DNA of 64,000 nucleotides from Frankia sp. QA3 (GTDB lineage Bacteria > Actinomycetota > Actinomycetes > Frankiales > Frankiaceae): NCBI RefSeq assembly GCF_000262465.1, contig NZ_CM001489.1, positions 6,305,357 to 6,369,356 of the forward strand, given 5' to 3'. Shown piece by piece: positions 16,577-24,678 of this stretch. Position 1 is the first letter of the stretch, and every line of letters begins with the position of its first letter. Position numbers and translations under genes: made by a program. The notes beneath the pieces are model-generated. The model ran no database searches, had not been told where the DNA came from, and saw nothing but the letters and a program-made list of their open reading frames with translations.

Positions 16577-17869
16577 GTGCCACGAACGCATGTCGTCGAC
16601 ACAAGCGTGCTGCTTTCTGATCCTGGCGCGCTGCTGCGGTTCGCGGAGCACAATGTCGTGCTCCCCCTCGTCGTCATAGGGGAGCTGGAGGGCAAGAGGA
16701 ACCACCCGGAGCTGGGCTGGTTCGCCCGGGAGGCCCTGCGCCTGCTGGACGACCTGCGCATTCGGCACGGTCGCCTCGACCAGCCCATCCCGCTGGCGGG
16801 TGGGGGAACGCTTCGGGTGGAACTCAATCACACCGACGCGGCGGTGCTTCCACCGGGGTTCCGGGTGGACACGAACGACTCGCGGATCCTGTGTGTCGCG
16901 ATGAACCTCTCCCGCGAGGGCGCGGACGTCGTGCTGGTCACCAAGGACCTCCCGCTGCGGGTCAAGGCGTCGGTGCTGGGGCTGCCGGCGGAGGAGTACC
17001 AGGCGCTGTCGCCGGTGGACACCGGCTTCTCGGGCATGGCGGAGCTCACCGTCGCCCAGGAGGATCTCGACCGGCTCTACTCCCGCGAGTACACGGAGAT
17101 CCTGGAGGCCGCCGACCTGCCGTGCCACACCGGCCTGGTGCTCACCACGGCGGGGGGCAGCGCCTCGGCGCTCGGCCGGGTGACGGCCGACAAGCAGGTC
17201 CGGCTGGTGCGCGGTGACCGGGACGCATTCGGGCTGCACGGGCGTTCCGCGGAGCAGCGGGTAGCGCTCGACCTGCTGCTCGACCCGGATGTCGGCATCG
17301 TCTCGCTCGGCGGTCGGGCCGGCACCGGCAAGTCGGCGCTGGCCCTGTGCGCGGGTCTGGAGGCGGTGATGGAGCGCCGGGCCCACCGGCGGGTCGTCGT
17401 CTTCCGGCCGCTCTACGCCGTCGGCGGGCAGGAGCTCGGCTACCTGCCGGGCAGCGAGAACGAGAAGATGGCGCCCTGGGCGCAGGCCGTGTTCGACACG
17501 CTCGGTGCCCTGGTCTCCCAGGAGGTGATCGAGGAGGTCGTCGACCGGGGGATGCTGGAGGTGCTCCCGCTCACCCACATCCGCGGGCGGTCCCTGCACG
17601 ACGCCTTCGTGATCGTCGATGAGGCGCAGTCGCTGGAGCGTGGAGTACTGCTCACCGTGCTGTCCCGACTGGGGCAGGGCTCCCGGGTGGTGCTCACGCA
17701 CGACGTGGCGCAGCGCGACAACCTGCGGGTCGGTCGGCATGACGGGGTCGCGTCGGTCATCGAGACCCTCAAGGGCCACCCGCTGTTCGCGCATGTCACG
17801 CTCACCCGCTCGGAGCGTTCGCCGATCGCGGCGCTCGTGACGACGATGCTGGAGGACCTGGTCATCTGA
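16577..17869 (+). CDS. PhoH2-type protein: PIN domain fused to PhoH ATPase
   Basis: A 430-residue fusion. Residues 1-135 form a PIN RNase domain with acidic residues in VVDTSVLL (Asp8), VIGELEG (Glu36) and DTNDSRIL (Asp98, Asp101). Residues about 225-430 form the PhoH ATPase with Walker A GGRAGTGKSAL (245-255), Walker B FVIVDEAQSL and the PhoH arginine segment GSRVVLTHDVAQRDN. Proteins of this architecture are reported to couple ATP hydrolysis to 5'-3' RNA unwinding and cleavage. GTG 16577 has no strong ribosome binding site nearby, but the PIN N-terminus fits. The long structured leader suggests post-transcriptional control. Nothing in the immediate neighbourhood looks like a partner antitoxin. 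Confidence 0.93.
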   Translation: MPRTHVVDTSVLLSDPGALLRFAEHNVVLPLVVIGELEGKRNHPELGWFAREALRLLDDLRIRHGRLDQPIPLAGGGTLRVELNHTDAAVLPPGFRVDTNDSRILCVAMNLSREGADVVLVTKDLPLRVKASVLGLPAEEYQALSPVDTGFSGMAELTVAQEDLDRLYSREYTEILEAADLPCHTGLVLTTAGGSASALGRVTADKQVRLVRGDRDAFGLHGRSAEQRVALDLLLDPDVGIVSLGGRAGTGKSALALCAGLEAVMERRAHRRVVVFRPLYAVGGQELGYLPGSENEKMAPWAQAVFDTLGALVSQEVIEEVVDRGMLEVLPLTHIRGRSLHDAFVIVDEAQSLERGVLLTVLSRLGQGSRVVLTHDVAQRDNLRVGRHDGVASVIETLKGHPLFAHVTLTRSERSPIAALVTTMLEDLVI

Positions 17870-17904
17870 CCGGACGTCCCAGGACCGGCCGCCGCAGGCG
17901 GATC

Positions 17905-17970
17905 AGGCTGTGCCGGACCGGGCTGTGCCGGATCAGGTTGTGCCGGACCGGGCTGCACCCGGACCGGGCC
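17905..17970. repeat. Imperfect tandem repeat after the PIN-PhoH gene
   Basis: Repeated GTGCCGGACCGGGCT and variants with GTGCCGGATCAGG, about 15 bp per unit and four imperfect copies, fill much of the gap before msrA. Confidence 0.65.
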
Positions 17971-18092
17971 CGCTCGGTGGCCCGGTCCGGGGTCCAACCG
18001 CGGCCGGGACCCTGCCGTGACCCGGCGGGCTCCGGGAACGCCCGGCCGCTCTGGGTGGTTGTCAGAGGAGACACTCACCGGAGGTGGCACAG

Positions 18093-18758
18093 ATGTTCTT
18101 CGGTCGCCATAAGACCACGCTGCCCACGCCCGAGGAGGCGCTCCCGGGCCGGGACCGCCCGGTTTTCGCGGGCGACTCCCGGCACACCGTCCTCGGCACC
18201 TCGTTCACCGGGCCGTTTCCGGACGGGCTGGAGACGGCCGTGTTCGGTCTGGGTTGTTTCTGGGGCGCGGAGCGCGCGTTCTGGCGGGTACCCGGCGTGT
18301 ACACGACCGCGGTCGGCTACGCCGGCGGGTCCACTCCGAACCCGACGTACGAGGAGGTGTGCTCCGGCCAGACCGGGCACACCGAGGCGGTCCTGGTCGT
18401 GTTCGACCCGGCGAAGGTCTCCTACGCCGAGTTGCTGAAGGCGTTCTGGGAGGGGCACGACCCGACCCAGGGCATGCGCCAGGGCAACGACGTCGGCACC
18501 CAGTACCGTTCGGCGATCTACACCACGTCCGACGCGCAGGCGGCGGCGGCCGGCGCGAGCCGCGACGGGTTCGAGAAGATCCTGCGGGAGGCGGGCTTCG
18601 GCCCGATCACCACCGAGATCGCCCCGGCGGGGGAGTTCTACCTCGCCGAGGAGTACCACCAGCAGTACCTGTCGGATGCCAAGAACCCCTACGGCTACTG
18701 CGGCCTCGGCGGTACCGGGGTCTCCTGCCCGGTAGGTGTTGCGACCGCGCAGGCCTGA
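18093..18758 (+). CDS. msrA: Peptide methionine-S-sulfoxide reductase MsrA
   Basis: A 221-residue cytoplasmic repair enzyme reducing S-sulfoxides of methionine. The active-site motif GLGCFWGAERAFW contains the catalytic Cys. Other family blocks are GYAGGSTPNPTYEEVCSGQTGH and YLAEEYHQQYL, and the C-terminal NPYGYCGLGGTGVSCPVG provides recycling cysteines. ATG 18093 (MFFGRHKTTLP) is preferred because GGAGG ends nine bases upstream. An in-frame GTG at 18084 overlaps the ribosome binding site and is less likely. The N-terminal extension of about 45 residues before the catalytic domain is common in actinobacteria. It stands alone, downstream of a repeat-filled gap. Confidence 0.96.
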   Translation: MFFGRHKTTLPTPEEALPGRDRPVFAGDSRHTVLGTSFTGPFPDGLETAVFGLGCFWGAERAFWRVPGVYTTAVGYAGGSTPNPTYEEVCSGQTGHTEAVLVVFDPAKVSYAELLKAFWEGHDPTQGMRQGNDVGTQYRSAIYTTSDAQAAAAGASRDGFEKILREAGFGPITTEIAPAGEFYLAEEYHQQYLSDAKNPYGYCGLGGTGVSCPVGVATAQA

Positions 18759-18859
18759 GCCGCAGCAGGTCCCGGCTGGGGCGGTCTCGGACCGTCCCAG
18801 TCCTCGCCCCCGCGCCCCCGCGCGGGCGAGCGTGATGGTGCGGGCCGGCGCCGGCCAGG

Positions 18860-20185
18860 TCAGAACGGGCAGCGCAGCTCGGGGGCGACGAGGGGGAGGC
18901 CGTCGTAGTCCCCCGGCGGGAGGCCGATCACGTTGCAGTAGGTGCTCCGGCTGACCTGCCAGCCGGCCGCGGTGCGCACCGCCTCACCGGAGCCGCCCAT
19001 GGACGAGGACGCCGGTCGGCCGGGCAGGGGCGCCGGTTTGGTGAACGAGTACGACAGCCCGGCGGAGACGGTGTCCGCAGCCAGGACCAGCAGGTGGTCG
19101 ACCCGCACCGACAGGGTCGCGGCGAACCACGGATACCGGGTCACGACCTCCTTGCGCAGCGAGGCGAGCGTCGGGCCGTCCTGCACCGCGGCGGCCCACC
19201 GGTCGTCGGGGACGCCGGGGGCGAAGGCATCGTGGAACGCGGCGAGGATCGCCGCCCTCGTCGTCTCGTCCGGTGCCGCCGGTGGGGCCGGCTGCCCGAC
19301 GAGCGTGAGCCCGCCGGCGACGCGCGCGAGGACGGCAGGGTCGACCGGGCTCGGGCCGACTGCCTCGACGGCGAGCTGGGTGCCGTCCGGTGCCCTCCAC
19401 ATCAGCGCCGCCCGGTAACGGTGGTCGGCGGACGGGCGCCGCTTGGCGGTGTTGGAGTCGGTGCGGACCAGGAGGGCCGGCTGGTCGGCGACGGTCGTCG
19501 TGGTGGCCTCGACCCTCCCGATCAGCGAGGTGGTCAGGTACTTGCCGGCCAGCTTGGCGGAGATGGCGGTGAGATCCCGCGGGGCGCGGGGATCCCAGGT
19601 GGCGGTCACCCAGAGCAGTGCTGGCGGCGCCAGGCCGGCGGCCGGCGCGGTGGAACCGGGCTGGTCCGCGGTGGCCGACGCGGTGGCGCCGGGCGTCGCG
19701 AACTGGCTGATGTAGGTGAAGGGGCCGAACAGATCGGCCTCCTGGGTCAGCCAGGGCAGGTCGCCGCCAAGGCCCTCGACGTTGAAGAGCAGGTCGTTCG
19801 GCTCGTGCCCGCCCGGAGCGGCCTGGACTGTGGCGGCCGTGTCCCCGCGATGGGTCATTGCGGTGGGCAGCCAGCCGACGGTGACGCCACCGTAGGTGTA
19901 CGGCGCCCCGGGGGCGGGCGGCGACAGGCTGGTCGCGGGGACGACGGTGCTGGCGGGCTCGGCGCTGAGCAGGCGCAGGGGGATGGTGACGCCGGCGGCG
20001 ACGAGGACGGCGAGGGCGGTGGCGAGACCGGTGAGAACCCGGGCGCGGTGACGGCGAGCGCGGGCACGAACATCGGCGGTGAACGCGACCGGCTCGACGG
20101 GGCCGCGCCGGGCGAGCGGGCCGCGCAGCGCGCGGATGCCAGCGGCCAGATCGCCGTCGGTCGGGGTGCGGTCGGTGGCGGTCAC
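18860..20185 (-). CDS. Membrane protein coupled to the SigE-type sigma factor
   Basis: A 441-residue single-pass membrane protein. A cytoplasmic N-terminus of about 50 residues (RALRGPLARRGPVEPVAFTADVRARARRH region) is followed by one hydrophobic helix (about 50-73) and a large, presumably extracytoplasmic, domain of about 360 residues with no recognised motif. Its GTG start at 20185 overlaps the sigma gene stop in GTGA, so translation should be coupled. Position and topology suggest an anti-sigma factor or cognate sensor, but the zinc-binding HxxxCxxC signature of ZAS anti-sigma factors is absent. This assignment is inferred from context only. Confidence 0.8.
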   Translation of the reverse strand: MTATDRTPTDGDLAAGIRALRGPLARRGPVEPVAFTADVRARARRHRARVLTGLATALAVLVAAGVTIPLRLLSAEPASTVVPATSLSPPAPGAPYTYGGVTVGWLPTAMTHRGDTAATVQAAPGGHEPNDLLFNVEGLGGDLPWLTQEADLFGPFTYISQFATPGATASATADQPGSTAPAAGLAPPALLWVTATWDPRAPRDLTAISAKLAGKYLTTSLIGRVEATTTTVADQPALLVRTDSNTAKRRPSADHRYRAALMWRAPDGTQLAVEAVGPSPVDPAVLARVAGGLTLVGQPAPPAAPDETTRAAILAAFHDAFAPGVPDDRWAAAVQDGPTLASLRKEVVTRYPWFAATLSVRVDHLLVLAADTVSAGLSYSFTKPAPLPGRPASSSMGGSGEAVRTAAGWQVSRSTYCNVIGLPPGDYDGLPLVAPELRCPF

Positions 20186-20802
20186 TGCGCCTCCCCTGCA
20201 GCGGAGACGGTGGTCTCCCCGGTCTCGTTGGTCAGGATGTCGGCCCGCGGGCCGACGGAGGATGTCGGTGCGCGGCCCGGTGGGGCGAAGCCGCGTAGCT
20301 GGTGACTGTCACGCAGCTTTGCCAGGCCGCGGGAGGCCTGGGAACGGACCGTGCCGACCGTGCAGCCGAGGGCGGCGGCGACGTCGGCCTCGGGCAGGTC
20401 GTCGAAGTAACGCAGCACCAGGACGGCCCGTTGCCGGGGTGGAAGGGCACGCAGCGCCCGGATGAGGGCCTCGTGCGCGGCAAGCCGGTCGGCCGGGTCG
20501 GCGCCGTGCTCGGCGGGGTCGAGGGTCCAGTCACCGTCGAAGAGCAGCGGCACCTCGCCGACCCGCGCCCGCAGCCTGCGCCAGCGTGAAGTGGCCGCGT
20601 TGACCAGTACTCGGCGCACGTAGGCCTCTGGCCTTGGGTCGTTCATCCGGCCCCAGCGTCGATAGGTGCGTTCGAACGCCCCCTGCAGCAGGTCCTCGCC
20701 CGCGGCCCAGTCGCCGCCGACGAGCAGCACGGCGCTCAGTAGCAGCCGGTCGGTGCATTCGGCGACGAACTGTTCAAAGCTGGCATCATCATCGGCCTGC
20801 AT
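20182..20802 (-). CDS. ECF sigma factor, SigE family
   Basis: A 206-residue extracytoplasmic-function sigma factor. Region 2 spans about 8-75 (ASFEQFVAECTDRLLLSAVLL, GAFERTYRRWGRM) and region 4 spans about 120-175 (LPPRQRAVLVLRYFDDLPEADVAAAL plus GCTVGTVRSQASRGLAKLR), the second containing the -35 recognition helix. ATG 20802 (MQADDDASF) has GGGAGACGAGG upstream; the longer frame to 20961 adds non-conserved sequence. The last bases overlap the downstream membrane-protein gene by 4 bp. The Ser/Thr/Gly-rich tail beyond region 4 is not conserved. It probably directs RNA polymerase to a small envelope-related regulon including its own operon. Confidence 0.93.
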   Translation of the reverse strand: MQADDDASFEQFVAECTDRLLLSAVLLVGGDWAAGEDLLQGAFERTYRRWGRMNDPRPEAYVRRVLVNAATSRWRRLRARVGEVPLLFDGDWTLDPAEHGADPADRLAAHEALIRALRALPPRQRAVLVLRYFDDLPEADVAAALGCTVGTVRSQASRGLAKLRDSHQLRGFAPPGRAPTSSVGPRADILTNETGETTVSAAGEAQ

Positions 20803-21194
20803 GCCTCGTCTCCCTGGGAACGTCCGACACCGCCCCGTTCCGTACGCATCCGACCCGGCCCGCGATGCCTGGAGGACCAGAAGACGGCGGTGTCGGGCGG
20901 TCCAGGCCGTCTGACGTACGGACTTCGCCCGGATTCGCCTGTGGCAGCGCCGCACGCTCACCGGCGCGGCGATGGGTCACATAACCGCATACCGGCAGGT
21001 ACGGGTCTGTCCTGCCCGGCCGAGGGGTCGGTGCGGACCGTGAGGGTTCCGCGGGCGTGGCCTGCCCCCTAGTCCGCGTCTCCCGGCCGGCGGTCGGGCC
21101 GCCGGCCGGTCGTTGCGGGCGCCGGGCGAGCAGCCAGCGGCCCGGGGTCGCGTGTCGCCGCGAGGTCAGCTCGCGGTGGCGTGTCGTCGCGAGG
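20803..21194. other. Intergenic region with a short duplication
   Basis: A 390-bp region between the HAD-IIA gene 3' end and the sigma-factor start, both on the minus strand. A near-perfect duplication (GCGTGTCGCCGCGAGGTCAG and GCGTGTCGTCGCGAGGTCAG) lies at about 21150-21200, reaching the 3' end of the HAD gene. The sigma operon promoter should lie near 20805-20880. No gene was seen. Confidence 0.5.
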
Positions 21195-22067
21195 TCAGTC
21201 CTGGGTGGCGTGCCGTGGTGCCGCGTCGTCGGGGGCCGCGGGCGCCGGGCGGCGGGTCGGCGCGGTGAGCGTCCCGTCGATGGTGTGGACGTCCCGCCCG
21301 ACCGGGACCCGGGCGATGCTGTCCACGACCGCGGTCGGCCGGTAGGGGAACCGCTCGACGTCGGCGTGTGTCGTGATGCCGGAGAGCACGAGCACGGTGT
21401 CCATCCCGGCCTCCAGGCCCGCGACCACGTCGGTGTCCATCCGGTCGCCGATCACCACCGTCGTCTCGCTGTGCGCGGACAGGGTGTTCAGGGCGCTGCG
21501 CATCATCAGCGGGTTCGGCTTGCCGACGAAGTACGGGGTGACGCCGGTCGCCTTCGTGATCATGGCGGCGACGGCGCCGGTCGCCGGGAGCAGGCCCTCG
21601 ACCGACGGCCCGGTCGGGTCGGGGTTCGTCGCGATGAAGCGGGCGCCGCCGCGCACCAGGCGGACCGCTCGGGTGATCGCCTCGAAGCTGTAGGTCCGGG
21701 TTTCCCCGAGTACCACGTAATCGGGCGAGCTGTCGCTGAGCACATATCCGATCTCGTGCAGGGCGGTGGTGAGCCCCGCCTCGCCGACGACATACGCCGA
21801 GCCGCCCGGCCGCTGCGTGTGCAGGAACAGCGCGGTGGCGAGCGCCGAGGTCCAGATTCGCTCGGGCGGGATCGTGAGACCGGAGCGGGACAGTCGCGCC
21901 GACAGATCGCGGGCCGTGTAGATCGAGTTGTTCGTCAGCACCAGAAAGCCGAGGCCCGCGGCGATGATGCCGGCAATAAACGCGTCCGCCCCGGCAATCG
22001 GGTGTTCCTCGTGGACGAGAACGCCGTCCATGTCGATGAGATAGTTCTCGATGATCCGTTCCGACAT
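21195..22067 (-). CDS. HAD-IIA (NagD-type) sugar phosphatase
   Basis: A 290-residue HAD-superfamily phosphatase with a type IIA cap. Motif I is YLIDMDGVLV with nucleophile and acid Asp, motif II is LVLTNNS, motif III includes FVGKPNPLMM and motif IV is GDRMDTDVVAG. The cap lies between motifs II and III (about 70-190), with NPDPTGPS typical of the NagD group. Known relatives dephosphorylate nucleotides or sugar and aryl phosphates. ATG 22067 (MSERIIENYL) is chosen. A CAGAAT eight bases upstream could be a leaderless -10, and no ribosome binding site is present. A small conserved-looking gene lies 64 bp upstream on the same strand. Confidence 0.92.
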   Translation of the reverse strand: MSERIIENYLIDMDGVLVHEEHPIAGADAFIAGIIAAGLGFLVLTNNSIYTARDLSARLSRSGLTIPPERIWTSALATALFLHTQRPGGSAYVVGEAGLTTALHEIGYVLSDSSPDYVVLGETRTYSFEAITRAVRLVRGGARFIATNPDPTGPSVEGLLPATGAVAAMITKATGVTPYFVGKPNPLMMRSALNTLSAHSETTVVIGDRMDTDVVAGLEAGMDTVLVLSGITTHADVERFPYRPTAVVDSIARVPVGRDVHTIDGTLTAPTRRPAPAAPDDAAPRHATQD

Positions 22068-22131
22068 GGCCACTGATTCTGCCTGCCGCCCGGCCGGACG
22101 GCGGGCAGGGGCGGTCACTGGGAGCGGCGTC

Positions 22132-22389
22132 TCACAGCACCGCGACCCCGGCGGCCTGCTGGCTGGCCGGCAGCGTCAGACACAGGGCGGGGACGACGAG
22201 CCATTCGCGCAATCCCTCATCGTGGGCGTACTTGTGCGCGTAGCCCGGGGTGCGGAACGGGCCGACCACCCCGCGGATCCGCCCGCCCGTGCCACCCAGC
22301 ACGACCACGGCCCAGGCCGCGGCGTCGTCGTCCGCCGCCCCGTCCGGCAAGGAAGCAGATTCCCACCAGCACGGCACACCCTCGACCAT
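22132..22389 (-). CDS. Small hypothetical protein upstream of the HAD phosphatase gene
   Basis: An 85-residue protein, MVEGVPCWWESASLPDGAAD at the start. It is rich in aromatics and has balanced charge, unlike shadow frames. ATG 22389 is preceded by AGGGGGCGTGA, a good ribosome binding site. It sits 64 bp upstream of the HAD-IIA gene in the same orientation, so they probably share a transcript. No domain is recognised. The hydrophobic middle (AAWAVVVLGG) is too short for a membrane helix. Confidence 0.6.
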   Translation of the reverse strand: MVEGVPCWWESASLPDGAADDDAAAWAVVVLGGTGGRIRGVVGPFRTPGYAHKYAHDEGLREWLVVPALCLTLPASQQAAGVAVL

Positions 22390-22998
22390 TCACGCCCCCT
22401 TGTGCACGTTTTTCAGCGGTCACCCATGGCGGCGACACATGGTTCGGTCGGGCACCGTGCCGGGCGCGGAAATTCGCGCTGCCGGATGCCGCTACCGAAA
22501 TGATCGTCGCCTGATCCCTCCGGCCGGGCCGGCGATGCGCCACGATGCACGCCGACGCCGTGGATGGCCCCCTCCGATATCGTGCGCTTTCCCGGCGTCT
22601 CGTCCACCGAAACGGCCGAATTTTCTCGGCGCGTCCGGCGCGCGGCCCGCGGAACGCGCGTCTGCATTGGCTGGTGCACGGCCGTTCTCACCTGGCATAC
22701 GTTCGAGGCGCTCCGGGCACGGCCGAATCGAGAATGTGACAAACGTCGTCGGGTGCTCCGGCGGCCCACCGCGGGGTGGCGCGGCGGTGGTGTCCGGCGC
22801 GGGCTCGGCAGGGGCGCAGGATGGTCGGGCGAGGGCTCGGCGGGGGTGCAGGACGGTCCGGCGGGGGTGCAGGACGGTCCGGCGAGGATGTGGGCCTGGT
22901 CGGGGAGGCTCGGGTCCGGCCGGCCGCGATCCGGGCGCAACGTCCGGGTTGATTCAGGCGTCTGTTCTGTCGGTTACTTCTCGCGATGTGGGGGATCC
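22390..22998. other. Divergent intergenic region with tandem repeats
   Basis: About 610 bp between the minus-strand small gene and a plus-strand membrane-anchored protein. A 19-21-bp repeat (GGGGGTGCAGGACGGTCCGGC) occurs in two exact and one or two degenerate copies at about 22800-22885. No gene with a ribosome binding site was found. Confidence 0.55.
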
Positions 22999-23559
22999 GT
23001 GCGCCGGCGCCGTAACGACTACCGCAGCTGGGAAGAGCTGTCCCGCCAGGAGCGCCGCCGGGGCCTCGCGATCCTGGGCGTGGCCGGCGCCGGCGCGGTG
23101 ACGGCGGTGTACCTGGTCGTGGGCGGCGGTGGCACGCAGGCCGAGGCCGGCGCGGCGGTCCCGCCGACCATCGATGTGAAGGCCCAGCTAGCCACCTGGT
23201 ACGCCGCCACCGCCGGGATCCGCGACGAGATCGTCACGTCCGTCAACACGGTGCGGGCGGACATCCAGGCGGCCGACGGCACGGCGCTGAGGCCGGCGTG
23301 CGTCCAGCTCGGTCAGGCCGTGGACCGGATCGCCGTGCTCGGCGTGCCGCCCGTCGCCACCGCCAGCCAGACCTGGACCGACGGCGCCGCCGCCTACGCC
23401 CAGGCCGTCACCACCTGCGGGAACCTCTTCGACGGCACCGCCCTGCCGCCGCCGGTCCTGCTCCAGCGCACGACCGACGCCCTCAACACGGCCGACGGCC
23501 ACTGGACGAGGCTGGCCGCCCAGATCGGCGCACCCGCTCAGATCGTTCCGGCGAACTAA
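22999..23559 (+). CDS. Membrane-anchored extracytoplasmic hypothetical protein
   Basis: A 186-residue protein with a basic N-terminus (MRRRRNDYRSWEELSRQERRR), one hydrophobic helix (about 24-43, LAILGVAGAGAVTAVYLVVG) and an outward-facing helical domain with two Cys (RPACVQLGQ and TTCGNLF) that may form a disulfide. GTG 22999 follows GGGGGAT. No enzyme motif is visible. It lies 147 bp upstream of the mycothiol-type isomerase gene on the same strand, but a separate promoter for that gene suggests they are independent. Confidence 0.78.
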   Translation: MRRRRNDYRSWEELSRQERRRGLAILGVAGAGAVTAVYLVVGGGGTQAEAGAAVPPTIDVKAQLATWYAATAGIRDEIVTSVNTVRADIQAADGTALRPACVQLGQAVDRIAVLGVPPVATASQTWTDGAAAYAQAVTTCGNLFDGTALPPPVLLQRTTDALNTADGHWTRLAAQIGAPAQIVPAN

Positions 23560-23693
23560 CGCGTGGGCCGCGAACGTCCGCCGGGGGCGCCGGGCGGACG
23601 TTCCTGCTCCCGGCACCAGCCAGGACCGAGCGGTCCGCCGCGGGGCGCATCCTGAGCTGCCCGGATGGGACGACGGTGGACGCGGCGTCCTGC

Positions 23694-23699
23694 CAGACT
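23694..23699 (+). promoter_or_regulatory. -10 element of a leaderless transcript (isomerase gene)
   Basis: CAGACT lies seven bases before GTG 23707, matching the spacing of the TANNNT boxes seen at other genes of this window. Confidence 0.45.
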
Positions 23700-23706
23700 C
23701 GGGCCG

Positions 23707-24429
23707 GTGGACCATCTCGCGCTCATCGAGGCCGAGGGCGTCGCGCTGCTGGCGGCGACCAGCGAGCATCTCGACAGTCCCGTACCGACCTGCCCGGGCT
23801 GGAGTTCGCGCCGCCTGCTGCGGCACGTCGGCCGCCTACTGCACAGCGTCAGCGTCGTCGTGCCGCGGGGCACCACCGACCCGCCGCCACCGAACCCGCC
23901 CGCGCCCACCGACGACGACGGGCTGATCGCCTACTACCGGCGCTCCCTCGACGACCTGCTGCGCGTGCTGCGGGAGACCGATCCCGCCCTGCCGGCCTGG
24001 AACCACACCGGGGTCGCGCCGCCCGTCGCCGGGTTCTGGCGCCGCCGACTCGCGCAGGAACTCACCGTGCACCGCTGGGACGCCGACAACGCGATCGGCA
24101 CCGCCCGCCCGCCCGCGGCGGAGGTGGCCGCGGACGGCGTGGACGAGCTGCTGACCATCCTGCTGCCCGGTGAGCGCGCCCGCGCGACCACCGGGCTGGC
24201 GCACGGCGGCGTCCACGTCCATCTCACCGACGTCGAGGGGGAGTGGCTGGTCGCGCTGGCCGGCAACGACGTCACCGTGACCCGGGAGCATGCCAAGGGG
24301 GACGCCGCCCTGCGCGGCCCCGCCGCCCGCGTGCTGCTCGCCCTGTGGGGGCGCCTGCCGTTCGACCATCCCGACCTGGCCGCCTTCGGTGACGTGGCTC
24401 TGCTCTCGGCGCTGCGCACCGGCGTCTGA
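23707..24429 (+). CDS. Maleylpyruvate isomerase family, mycothiol-dependent type
   Basis: A 240-residue protein of the DinB-like four-helix family that includes mycothiol-dependent maleylpyruvate isomerase. The N-terminal domain contains PVPTCPGWSSRRLLRHVGRL, where the W-x3-LxxHxG block is the family signature. A second metal-ligand region is ELTVHRWDADNA, with the family HRWDA motif. The C-terminal MDMPI-C-like domain ends FDHPDLAAFGDVALLSAL. The family uses mycothiol as thiol cofactor in isomerisation or transfer reactions, which fits the presence of mshB in this window; the actual substrate is unknown. The start at GTG 23707 is supported by the -10-like CAGACT. A 16-bp duplication follows the stop. 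Confidence 0.9.
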   Translation: MDHLALIEAEGVALLAATSEHLDSPVPTCPGWSSRRLLRHVGRLLHSVSVVVPRGTTDPPPPNPPAPTDDDGLIAYYRRSLDDLLRVLRETDPALPAWNHTGVAPPVAGFWRRRLAQELTVHRWDADNAIGTARPPAAEVAADGVDELLTILLPGERARATTGLAHGGVHVHLTDVEGEWLVALAGNDVTVTREHAKGDAALRGPAARVLLALWGRLPFDHPDLAAFGDVALLSALRTGV

Positions 24430-24435
24430 CCGGCC

Positions 24436-24463
24436 GGTCCCCCGAGCGGCTGGTCCCCCGAGC
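24436..24463. repeat. Two-copy 16-bp repeat after the isomerase gene
   Basis: GGTCCCCCGAGC occurs at 24436-24447 and 24452-24463, a 16-bp period starting seven bases after the stop codon. Confidence 0.7.
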
Positions 24464-24678
24464 AGCGTGGCCGGGCGGGGCAGCACCACGGTGGTGCCAC
24501 TCAGGTGCACCGCCGGATGGCGGTAGCGGGATGGCGGGGGCGTCGACGGGACGGCACCGCGGTGCCGGCACTCACGTGCCGCCCCCGCCGTGGTGCCCCG
24601 GCCCCGCACCGCGGTGCCGGGGGGCTGCGGCGGGGAGGGGCGGGGCGGGCGAGCGGGTGCGGCGGCGGGGCCGCAGCG

